Source of the DNA: Cytophagaceae bacterium
Lineage (GTDB): Bacteria; Bacteroidota; Bacteroidia; Cytophagales; Spirosomataceae
Length of the DNA stretch: 5,682 nt
Reading direction: 5' to 3'
Assembly (NCBI GenBank): GCA_027485075.1
Contig: JAIXRT010000204.1
Span: 1 to 5,682, forward strand
The notes beneath the pieces are model-generated. The model was not told where the DNA came from, searched no databases, and saw only the letters and a list, made by a program, of their open reading frames with translations. The translations under genes and the position numbers were made by a program. This document shows positions 1 to 5,682 of this stretch, in pieces (positions within the stretch are counted from its first letter, which is position 1; each line of letters begins with the position of its first letter).

Positions 1-590
1 AAAATATTCCAGTGACCGGCTTGTTGGGTTTCCACAATGGTCTTTGTCGACAAAGAACCTGTCAACATCAAAATCGCGATGATCGACATACCCATCGCTA
101 ATTCATACGAAATATTTTGCGAAGCCGCACGAATAGCACCCAATAAGGAATACTTATTGTTGGAAGCCCAGCCTCCAATCAAGATTCCATAAACACCTAA
201 GGATACAATTCCAAACACCCACAAAATACCGATGTTCACATCGATACCTTGTAAATCAAATGTCACACCTCCCACGGTAACCGTATCTCCAAAAGGAACT
301 ACAGCGGAAGTCATTAAGGCGGTCAACATGGATAAACACGGACCAGCGATAAACAACCACTTATTTGAGTTGGCCGGTATAAAATCTTCCTTCATGAACA
401 TTTTAACCGCATCAGCTAAGGGCTGTAAAATACCAAAAGGACCCGCACGATCTGGACCGATACGATCCTGCATAAAGGCAGCGATCTTCCGCTCAAAATA
501 CGTTGAATAGGCTGCCACACCGAGGGTGATCGCAAAAACGATTCCTACAAAAATGGCTTTGGCCGTAAATACATCATTCAATAATTCCAT
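1..590 (-). CDS. nuoH: NADH-quinone oxidoreductase subunit H (NuoH), N-terminal part, runs off the window
   Basis: My translation from the ATG at 590-588 gives 196 complete residues before the window edge. NuoH is the membrane subunit of complex I that meets the peripheral arm and forms much of the quinone entry channel. Visible signs are a first hydrophobic helix at about residues 12-31 and the family signature directly after it: ERK at 33-35, then QDRIGP (41-46), LQPLAD (55-60) and KMFMKE (63-68). A second helix lies at about 79-98 and a third at about 120-139. The loop GGWASNNKYSLLGAIRAA (139-156), followed by SYEL (161-164), is another strongly conserved NuoH segment. The start lies only 3 bases after the nuoG stop, which suggests translational coupling, and no clear Shine-Dalgarno sequence precedes it. 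NuoH is usually about 330-350 residues, so roughly 40% is missing here only because the window ends. Identification is secure. Confidence 0.96.
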   Translation of the reverse strand, partial: MELLNDVFTAKAIFVGIVFAITLGVAAYSTYFERKIAAFMQDRIGPDRAGPFGILQPLADAVKMFMKEDFIPANSNKWLFIAGPCLSMLTALMTSAVVPFGDTVTVGGVTFDLQGIDVNIGILWVFGIVSLGVYGILIGGWASNNKYSLLGAIRAASQNISYELAMGMSIIAILMLTGSLSTKTIVETQQAGHWNI

Positions 591-593
591 AGC

Positions 594-1619
594 TTATTTC
601 TTTGCGGGCAAAATTGATTTATTTTCTAAAAAGCTGCGATCGCGATTATCATCGATTTGCTTGAAATCACGGGCGGCTTGAGCGATTGGAAACGCTGGGC
701 GAATCATATTAGCTCCATATTTATTCGCTGAAATCACCGAATGTCTAGAAACTTCCGTAGGTCCTTCAATTACCCAATCCGATGTTTTCTTCCGATCAAA
801 ACGACAAGTATTGCAAATGAATTCCTTCAATTCACCCCACTGGTTCTTGCGACCCGTTACCCGAATCACCTCTTCCCCGCGGTACCATAAGGTTACATTA
901 CCGGAACATTTATCACATGAGCAATGCGCATCCATCGGTTTTGAGAACCATACACGGCTCTTGAAACGATACGTTTTATCTGTCAAAGCGCCCACTGGAC
1001 ATACATCAATCACATTTCCTGAGAAATCATTATCAATCGCCTTCTCGATGTACGTGCTAATTTCGGCATGATCTCCTCGGTTCATCACCCCATGAACACG
1101 GCCATCTGTGATCTGATCCGCTGTGTAAACACAACGGTAGCACAAGATGCAACGATTCATGTTTAACTTGATGTTTTCACCTAGGTCCACCGGATCGAAG
1201 GTATTGCGTTCTTCGACCGTACGGGTAGAAGAAACCCCATGTTCGAAAGAGAAATCTTGCAAATGACACTCACCCGCTTGGTCACATACGGGACAGTCCA
1301 ACGGATGGTTTAACAATAAAAATTCAACAATTCCCTTACGTGTTTCTAGCACGGCTTCGTTCACCGTGTTTTCCACAATCATGCCATCTTGAACAGCTGT
1401 GATACAGGCTGGAACTAATTTAGGCATCGGACGCGGATCTTTTTCAGAACCAGCCGTCACTTTGACTAAGCACGCACGGCATTTGCCACCTGACCCTTGA
1501 AGAGGTTCATAGTAGCACATAGCTGGTGGCGCAACCTCAGGTCCGATCATTCGAGCGGCTTGCATGATGGTTGTTCCCGGTTCTACATCCAAGGTAATGT
1601 TATCAATCGTTACTTTCAT
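594..1619 (-). CDS. nuoG: NADH-quinone oxidoreductase subunit G, short form (2Fe-2S and 4Fe-4S domains, no molybdopterin-type domain)
   Basis: This 341-residue protein is the iron-sulfur electron carrier of the complex I peripheral arm. An N-terminal ferredoxin-like 2Fe-2S domain (about 1-85) has ligands C35, C47, C50 and C72. The next domain has the unusual His-Cys3 4Fe-4S site (H105, C109, C112, C118). A further 4Fe-4S site uses C157, C160, C163 and C207, the last in a VCPVGAL context. A Cys cluster follows: C233, C235, C238, C269 and C272. It resembles the 4Fe-4S entry domain of molybdopterin oxidoreductases, but with altered spacing. The protein then ends after about 70 polar residues, where classical NuoG of about 680-900 residues continues into a large molybdopterin-oxidoreductase-like domain. 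From what I know, short NuoG proteins are usual in Bacteroidota, and nothing here shows a frameshift: nuoH follows after 3 bases. The start at 1619 is well placed for the ferredoxin fold. The upstream neighbour is a glycosyltransferase rather than nuoF. Confidence 0.94.
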   Translation of the reverse strand: MKVTIDNITLDVEPGTTIMQAARMIGPEVAPPAMCYYEPLQGSGGKCRACLVKVTAGSEKDPRPMPKLVPACITAVQDGMIVENTVNEAVLETRKGIVEFLLLNHPLDCPVCDQAGECHLQDFSFEHGVSSTRTVEERNTFDPVDLGENIKLNMNRCILCYRCVYTADQITDGRVHGVMNRGDHAEISTYIEKAIDNDFSGNVIDVCPVGALTDKTYRFKSRVWFSKPMDAHCSCDKCSGNVTLWYRGEEVIRVTGRKNQWGELKEFICNTCRFDRKKTSDWVIEGPTEVSRHSVISANKYGANMIRPAFPIAQAARDFKQIDDNRDRSFLENKSILPAKK

Positions 1620-1633
1620 AATCTATCATCTAA

Positions 1634-1647
1634 CAGGTTTTCACCTG
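1634..1647 (-). other. small hairpin with GAAA loop between the glycosyltransferase gene and nuoG
   Basis: Read on the minus strand, the bases form CAGGT-GAAA-ACCTG, a perfect 5-bp stem closed by a GNRA-type tetraloop. Flanking CAT and ATG (1648-1650 and 1627-1629) could add 3 more pairs across a 4-base bulge. It starts 3 bases after the glycosyltransferase stop codon and ends 14 bases before the nuoG ATG. No U-tract follows it, so it is not a standard intrinsic terminator. It could affect mRNA processing or nuoG initiation, or be chance; its function is inference only. Confidence 0.35.
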
Positions 1648-1650
1648 ATG

Positions 1651-2805
1651 TTATTGCTCATTTAATTCCGAAAAACGCTGGATGAAATTCGTCGCCGAAT
1701 ACCCCAATGCCTTTTCCTTTAATTTCAATCCTAAGGCTTTACGTTCTGCCAAAGGCCACGCTAAAACCGTTTCAATTTTGTTGGCCGCATGCGCTTCATC
1801 CGTATACTCCACCAACAACTCAGGATGGGCTGCCAAAAAATCATTGACTCCACCCGCACCTTTAAATCCAATAATCGGCGTTTCCGCATACCCTGCTTCT
1901 AGCATCACCAGCGGAAATGGATCCTCCCGAGATGACAAGAAAAACAAGTCGGCCATATCGAAATACGGTTTTGTATCCGCTTGCTTCGGTACTAAGTGCA
2001 ACCGATTTTCCGTATCCCAGTTGGCTTTCTCAGCTTTCAAATCAGCTGAAAATGGTTCGTTTCCGACACCCACCCAGACCATGTGCAGGTCTGCATGTTT
2101 GGATATCAATTGCTTCGCAACACGCACAAAAATGTCCGTTCCCTTACGCCATTCCGCTAAACCACAGCCAAAAACGACTGGTGCATCCGCCGGAATTCCT
2201 AAAGCCTTCCGTTGCTCCTGTCCACGGTCTTGTTGTTGGCTCGGCAATTCAACGATAGGTGGCAAAATCGCCAAATTCCCATGTGGAACTGCATACGTTT
2301 CCTGCAAGACTTGTTGGACCTGCGCTGAAACTGCATAAACACGCCGACAATCCTTGGCCAAAAAATCCATGTCTTCTTTCGAAGCATACATTTTTAGCGA
2401 AAAATCAAGCTCATGAATATAAACTTCATATGACGCATTCAGCGGTCGTAATCGCTGCATTAAACCTAAAGAAGCTACGGTATTACCCAAAATCAAATCA
2501 AATTTTTCACGCTGTAAACGCGCAATCAATCGCTTGATTTCAGAAATACTTGGTTCCCGATTTATCCGTTCCTCACGTTTGAGCAACGGTATTTTTTTTA
2601 CCCATTTGGCCAATTGGCTAGGACCTTTCTCCCAAACCCAGACCTGAGCGTATTTTTGATACGTTTTTAGCAGCACACCCCCACTTGCCAACAATAAATA
2701 GGGTTTGTGACCCCGAGCTGCCTCCGCTTTAATCCAATGTAAAAGTACTAATTGCGCACCAGCGCGGTTGGCATCATGACCCACAAATAAGACCTTGTTT
2801 GCCAT
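1651..2805 (-). CDS. GT4-like family glycosyltransferase embedded in the nuo operon
   Basis: This is a 384-residue protein with the two-domain GT-B layout of family 4 glycosyltransferases, which transfer a sugar from a nucleotide-sugar donor. The N-terminal half (about 1-185) would bind the acceptor. It opens with KVLFVGHDANRAGAQ (4-18), a typical first strand and loop, and holds NTVASLG (108-114) and YIHELDF (129-135). The C-terminal half binds the donor: VVFGCGLAEWRKGTDIF (210-226) carries the usual RKG motif, and SSREDPFPLVMLEAG (291-305) is the acidic motif, here spaced as D295-x7-E303. A Gln-rich linker lies near 189-200. I see no signal peptide or membrane helix, so it is likely cytoplasmic or loosely attached to the inner membrane. 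It starts 9 bases after the nuoF stop and is probably co-transcribed with it. Ten of its 19 arginine codons are CGG or CGA, while nuoF has none in 16. A role in cell-surface polysaccharide, O-antigen or glycoprotein synthesis is plausible; donor and acceptor cannot be told. Confidence 0.9.
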   Translation of the reverse strand: MANKVLFVGHDANRAGAQLVLLHWIKAEAARGHKPYLLLASGGVLLKTYQKYAQVWVWEKGPSQLAKWVKKIPLLKREERINREPSISEIKRLIARLQREKFDLILGNTVASLGLMQRLRPLNASYEVYIHELDFSLKMYASKEDMDFLAKDCRRVYAVSAQVQQVLQETYAVPHGNLAILPPIVELPSQQQDRGQEQRKALGIPADAPVVFGCGLAEWRKGTDIFVRVAKQLISKHADLHMVWVGVGNEPFSADLKAEKANWDTENRLHLVPKQADTKPYFDMADLFFLSSREDPFPLVMLEAGYAETPIIGFKGAGGVNDFLAAHPELLVEYTDEAHAANKIETVLAWPLAERKALGLKLKEKALGYSATNFIQRFSELNEQ

Positions 2806-2807
2806 GA

Positions 2808-2820
2808 AACTAACTTAGTT
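2808..2820. repeat. short palindrome over the nuoF stop codon
   Basis: AACTAA-C-TTAGTT is a perfect inverted repeat with 6-base arms and a 1-base centre. It covers the nuoF stop codon and ends 2 bases before the glycosyltransferase ATG. As RNA it could form at most a weak 5-bp AU-rich stem, so it is not a terminator. It marks the upstream junction of the extra gene. It may be chance. Confidence 0.3.
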
Positions 2821-4155
2821 AGACCAACTAGCCCCTGGGCGCATATACACCGCACCTGGTTTTGTTGCCTCTTCTGGGTGCGTAATATGCCATTCAAATT
2901 CATCTCTAAAGTGACGAATTGCTGCAGCCACTGGCCACGCAGCCGCATCACCTAACGGGCAAATGGTGTTTCCTTCGATTTTCTTAGCTACGTCAACTAA
3001 CAAATCGATGTCCTCCATTCTTCCTTTACCCGTTTCAATACGTTTGATTACCTTATCCATCCAGCCGGTACCTTCACGGCAAGGGGAACATTGTCCACAT
3101 GACTCATGGTGGTAAAAACGGGCAAAAGTTAAGGTATTATGTACGATGCAAGTTGTCTCATCCATGACGATAAATCCACCGGAACCTAACATGGTACCTG
3201 ATGCAAATCCACCTTCAGAAAGTGACTCATACGTCATTAAACGTTTCTCACCTGCATCTGTCGTTAAAATATTGTCTGCTGATAAAATAGGCACGGAAGA
3301 TCCACCTGCCACAACAGCTTTTAATTTATGTCCATCACGGATACCTCCGCAATATTCGTCAGAATAGATAAATTCCTCTACGGTAATGCCTAAAGGTATT
3401 TCGTAGACACCTGGTTTTTTGATATGACCTGATGCAGAAATTAATTTAGTTCCAGTACTTCTGCCTACTCCGATCGCCGCATACGCATCTCCACCGTTAT
3501 TCACGATCCAAGAGGTTGCCGCAATGGATTCCACGTTATTTACTACGGTTGGGCATTGCCACAAACCTTTCACCGCTGGAAATGGTGGCTTATTACGTGG
3601 ATTTCCACGCTTACCTTCCAATGATTCCAACAAAGCTGTTTCCTCACCACAGATATAAGCACCACCACCAGGCTGCACAAATAGATCTAAATCATAGCCA
3701 GAACCTAAAATATTTTTTCCTAATAATCCTTTGTCGTACGCTTCCTGAATAGCTTTTTCAAGAATGTTAATGACATACATTAATTCTCCGCGCACATAGA
3801 TGTACGAAGTATTTGCTCCCAAAGCAAAGCTGGAAACGATCATTCCTTCGATCAACGTATGAGGAGATTTCCACATCAAATAATGATCCTTGAATGTACC
3901 TGGCTCTGACTCATCTGCGTTGCAAACTAAGTAACGAGGCACACCTTCTGGCTTTGCCAAAAACGACCATTTCATCCCCATAGGGAAACCAGCACCACCA
4001 CGACCACGTAAACCTGACTTCTTTACCTCTTCCGTTACCTCATCTGGCGTCATCGTTTTGATCGCTTTCTCCACCGCCTTATAACCACCATTTTTCATGA
4101 AAACGTCGATCGTCTCAATTCCTGGTACGTCAATATGTTGCGTTAATATCTTCAT
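2815..4155 (-). CDS. nuoF: NADH-quinone oxidoreductase subunit F (NuoF), FMN- and NADH-binding
   Basis: NuoF (446 residues, normal length for the family) is the catalytic entry point of complex I: it binds NADH, reduces FMN and passes electrons to a 4Fe-4S cluster. The Gly-rich nucleotide-binding segment GLRGRGGAGFPMGMKW is at 48-63, followed by CNADESEPGTFKD at 78-90. A second FMN-site segment, GGGAYICGEETALLESLEG, is at 163-181. The C-terminal 4Fe-4S motif is ESCGQCSPCREG (351-362), giving ligands C353, C356 and C359, with C399 as the fourth in the TICPLGDAAAWP segment. All key residues are present. The ATG lies 7 bases after the nuoE stop. A GAGG directly abuts it, too close to work as a normal Shine-Dalgarno sequence. 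Downstream comes a glycosyltransferase gene instead of the usual nuoG. Arginine is coded mainly by CGT (11 of 16), consistent with high expression. Identification is secure. Confidence 0.98.
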   Translation of the reverse strand: MKILTQHIDVPGIETIDVFMKNGGYKAVEKAIKTMTPDEVTEEVKKSGLRGRGGAGFPMGMKWSFLAKPEGVPRYLVCNADESEPGTFKDHYLMWKSPHTLIEGMIVSSFALGANTSYIYVRGELMYVINILEKAIQEAYDKGLLGKNILGSGYDLDLFVQPGGGAYICGEETALLESLEGKRGNPRNKPPFPAVKGLWQCPTVVNNVESIAATSWIVNNGGDAYAAIGVGRSTGTKLISASGHIKKPGVYEIPLGITVEEFIYSDEYCGGIRDGHKLKAVVAGGSSVPILSADNILTTDAGEKRLMTYESLSEGGFASGTMLGSGGFIVMDETTCIVHNTLTFARFYHHESCGQCSPCREGTGWMDKVIKRIETGKGRMEDIDLLVDVAKKIEGNTICPLGDAAAWPVAAAIRHFRDEFEWHITHPEEATKPGAVYMRPGASWSN

Positions 4156-4162
4156 CCTCGGC

Positions 4163-4648
4163 TTATTTGCTTAATTCATCAATAATCTCATCCACTTTCT
4201 CATTCGTCAAATGCATGTAATACTTCTCACGAATTTGGAATACAGGACCCCAACCGCATGCAGCTAAACATTCAACTTCTTTGATTGTAAACTTCCCGTC
4301 TTTCGTCGTCTCACCCGTTTGGATTCCCAAACGCTTTTTCAAGTGGTCATAAACTTCAACACCACCCATGAGGCAACAAGGACCTGTCCGACAATACTCG
4401 ATGACATGCTCGCCCACTGGCTCTAGGTGAAACATGGTGTAGAAAGATGCGACCTCATATACTTCGATCGGGCTGATCGAAAGCAACGTTGCCACATAAT
4501 CCATCACGGCTGGAGAGCACCATTTCCACTCCGCTTGCGCGAGGTGAAGGATGGGCAAAATGGCCGACTTCTGTTTCCCGTCCGGGTAACGTGCAATAAT
4601 TTTTTTAATTAAATCCAGCGTTTCTGCTGGGAAAACAATGTTGCTCAT
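4163..4648 (-). CDS. nuoE: NADH-quinone oxidoreductase subunit E (NuoE), 2Fe-2S thioredoxin-like subunit
   Basis: This 161-residue protein matches the usual length of NuoE (the 24-kDa subunit), which sits beside NuoF in the NADH-dehydrogenase module and carries a 2Fe-2S cluster off the main electron path. An N-terminal helical part (about 1-75) includes YPDGKQKSAILPILHLAQ (21-38) and the typical EVYEVASFYTMF (62-73). The thioredoxin-like domain follows, with ligands in a C86-x4-C91 pair (YCRTGPCCLMGG) and a C127-x3-C131 pair (ECLAACGWGP). The common form of the second motif has CLGAC; here it is CLAAC, a mild change next to intact ligands. The gene starts 3 bases after the nuoD stop and ends 7 bases before nuoF, the standard D-E-F order with likely translational coupling. 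There is no Shine-Dalgarno sequence at the start. Confidence 0.97.
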   Translation of the reverse strand: MSNIVFPAETLDLIKKIIARYPDGKQKSAILPILHLAQAEWKWCSPAVMDYVATLLSISPIEVYEVASFYTMFHLEPVGEHVIEYCRTGPCCLMGGVEVYDHLKKRLGIQTGETTKDGKFTIKEVECLAACGWGPVFQIREKYYMHLTNEKVDEIIDELSK

Positions 4649-4651
4649 GTC

Positions 4652-5682
4652 TTAAGTATCTAACTCTCCCGCAATAACATTCATAGATGACATCGTCACG
4701 ATGGCATCCGATAAACTAGTTCCTTTGATCATCTCAGGGAACGCTTGGTAATAAATAAAGCCTGGTCGGCGGAATTTCAAACGATACGGCGTCCGTCCTC
4801 CATCTGAAACCAAATAGAAACCTAGCTCGCCATTTCCTCCTTCAACTGAATGATAAACTTCACCCACTGGCGCATCGATTTCCCCCATCACAATTTTAAA
4901 GTGATAGATCAATGCCTCCATGTTGTGATATACATCCTGCTTTTCTGGCAAATAATAATGTGGTGCGTCCGCGTGATACGGGCCTGCAGGCAAATTATCC
5001 ATGGCTTGCTGGATAATGCGTAAACTTTGCCACATCTCCTCTTCGCGAACTAAGAAACGATCATACGTATCGCCCTTCGTTCCTACAGGAACATCAAATT
5101 CGAAATCGTCATACGAAGAATATGGATTCATCGCACGAACGTCATAATCAACACCGGCTGCACGCAAATTTGGTCCAGTAAATCCGTAGTTTAACGCACG
5201 TTCCGCGGAGATTCCACCCACGTTTTGCGTACGATCCATAAAGATTCTGTTACGCATGACCATCCCTTCGAATTCCTTCAAAGCAGCCGGTAATTCTTTC
5301 AGTAATTTTTGAATCTTTTCGATGGCTACAGGCGTAAAATCACGTTCCATACCACCAAAACGACCCATATTTGTCGTTAGACGTGCACCGCACATCTCCT
5401 CATAAATCTCATAAATAAATTCACGCCATTGGTACACATACAAGAAACCCGTTAAAGCTCCTGTATCTACCGCAAGAATGGAATTACAAACAATGTGATC
5501 CGTTAAACGCGCTAATTCCATCATGATCACACGCATGTACTGCGCACGTTTTGGAACTTCGATGCCCAATAATTTTTCGACCGTCATGTGCCAGCCCATG
5601 TTATTGATCGGTGCAGAACAATAGTTCATCCGATCCGTCAGGGTGGTGATTTGGTAGAACGGGCGACGCTCGGCGATTTTCT
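4652..5682 (-). CDS. nuoD: NADH-quinone oxidoreductase subunit D (NuoD), C-terminal part, start lies outside the window
   Basis: The reading frame is open to the window edge. Before the first internal Met (5629) it continues upstream as KIAERRPFYQITTLTDR, which is conserved NuoD sequence, so that Met is not the start. In all, 342 residues of a protein of about 400 are visible. NuoD (the 49-kDa subunit) is related to the large subunit of NiFe hydrogenases and forms the quinone-reduction pocket with NuoB and NuoH. Visible signs are TDRMNYCSAPINN, whose Tyr matches the position I know as the quinone-binding tyrosine; VEKLLGIEVPKRAQYMRVI; the GALTGFLYVYQWRE segment; and the C-terminal GELGFYLVSDGG ... 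PYRLKFRRPGF block ending in GELDT. The conserved HxxxHG-type N-terminal motif would lie outside the window. NuoE follows 3 bases after the stop. NuoD seems not to be fused to NuoC, but the true N-terminus is not visible. Confidence 0.97.
   Translation of the reverse strand, partial: KIAERRPFYQITTLTDRMNYCSAPINNMGWHMTVEKLLGIEVPKRAQYMRVIMMELARLTDHIVCNSILAVDTGALTGFLYVYQWREFIYEIYEEMCGARLTTNMGRFGGMERDFTPVAIEKIQKLLKELPAALKEFEGMVMRNRIFMDRTQNVGGISAERALNYGFTGPNLRAAGVDYDVRAMNPYSSYDDFEFDVPVGTKGDTYDRFLVREEEMWQSLRIIQQAMDNLPAGPYHADAPHYYLPEKQDVYHNMEALIYHFKIVMGEIDAPVGEVYHSVEGGNGELGFYLVSDGGRTPYRLKFRRPGFIYYQAFPEMIKGTSLSDAIVTMSSMNVIAGELDT

Noticed and set aside
232..510. A 92-residue plus-strand open frame opposite nuoH
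   Set aside because: It is the antisense shadow of the conserved NuoH coding sequence and resembles no known protein.
594..1619. NuoG as a pseudogene truncated by a frameshift or by the neighbouring insertion
   Set aside because: All three main cluster motifs are intact, the stop is followed by nuoH after 3 bases, and the sequence downstream is clean NuoH with no leftover molybdopterin-domain code. The insertion lies on the 5' side of the gene, not the 3' side.
1620..1650. Rho-independent terminator after the glycosyltransferase gene
   Set aside because: The stem is only 5 bp and is not followed by a U-tract on the minus strand.
1682..2338. A 218-residue plus-strand open frame opposite the glycosyltransferase gene
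   Set aside because: It lies entirely antisense to a clearly coding gene, has no recognisable motif, is Ser/Pro/Cys-rich as antisense frames often are, and no plus-strand promoter or start signal is evident.
1651..2820. Transposon or other mobile element carrying the glycosyltransferase
   Set aside because: I see no transposase, matching terminal inverted repeats or target-site duplication at the two junctions; the palindrome at 2808-2820 and the hairpin at 1634-1647 do not match each other.
1..5682. Internal promoter of the Bacteroidota type (TAnnTTTG) on the minus strand
   Set aside because: Scanning by eye for the reverse complement CAAAnnTA found no match, so nothing supports a separate promoter for the glycosyltransferase or nuoG.

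Overview
The window is a stretch of a respiratory complex I (nuo) operon, read entirely on the minus strand. In transcription order it holds nuoD (5' end cut by the window edge), nuoE, nuoF, an unrelated glycosyltransferase gene, nuoG, and nuoH (3' end cut by the other edge). Genes fill almost the whole window. The gaps between them are 3, 7, 9, 31 and 3 bases, so there is no gene-free stretch over 300 bases. I saw no RNA gene, mobile element, CRISPR array or convincing internal promoter, and no plus-strand gene.

The likely source is a member of the Bacteroidota, probably of the Cytophagales/Flavobacteriia type. The signs are a NuoD separate from NuoC (no NuoC sequence precedes the NuoD domain in the visible part), a short NuoG of about 341 residues that ends after the iron-sulfur domains, and starts that mostly lack a Shine-Dalgarno sequence. 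I cannot name the genus from the sequence.

NuoE, NuoF and NuoG form the NADH-oxidising peripheral arm. NuoF takes electrons from NADH onto FMN, NuoE and NuoG carry iron-sulfur clusters, and NuoD helps form the quinone site at the junction with the membrane subunit NuoH. All expected cluster ligands of NuoE and NuoF, and the three main clusters of NuoG, are present, so the complex looks functional.

The one unexpected element is the GT4-like glycosyltransferase (1651-2805) between nuoF and nuoG. It starts 9 bases after the nuoF stop and is intact. Its arginine codon use differs sharply from nuoF: 10 of 19 codons are CGG/CGA, against 0 of 16 in nuoF. The 31-base gap after it is the largest in the window and contains a small GAAA-loop hairpin. 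It looks like a cargo gene inserted without breaking the operon. No link to complex I function can be read from the sequence.
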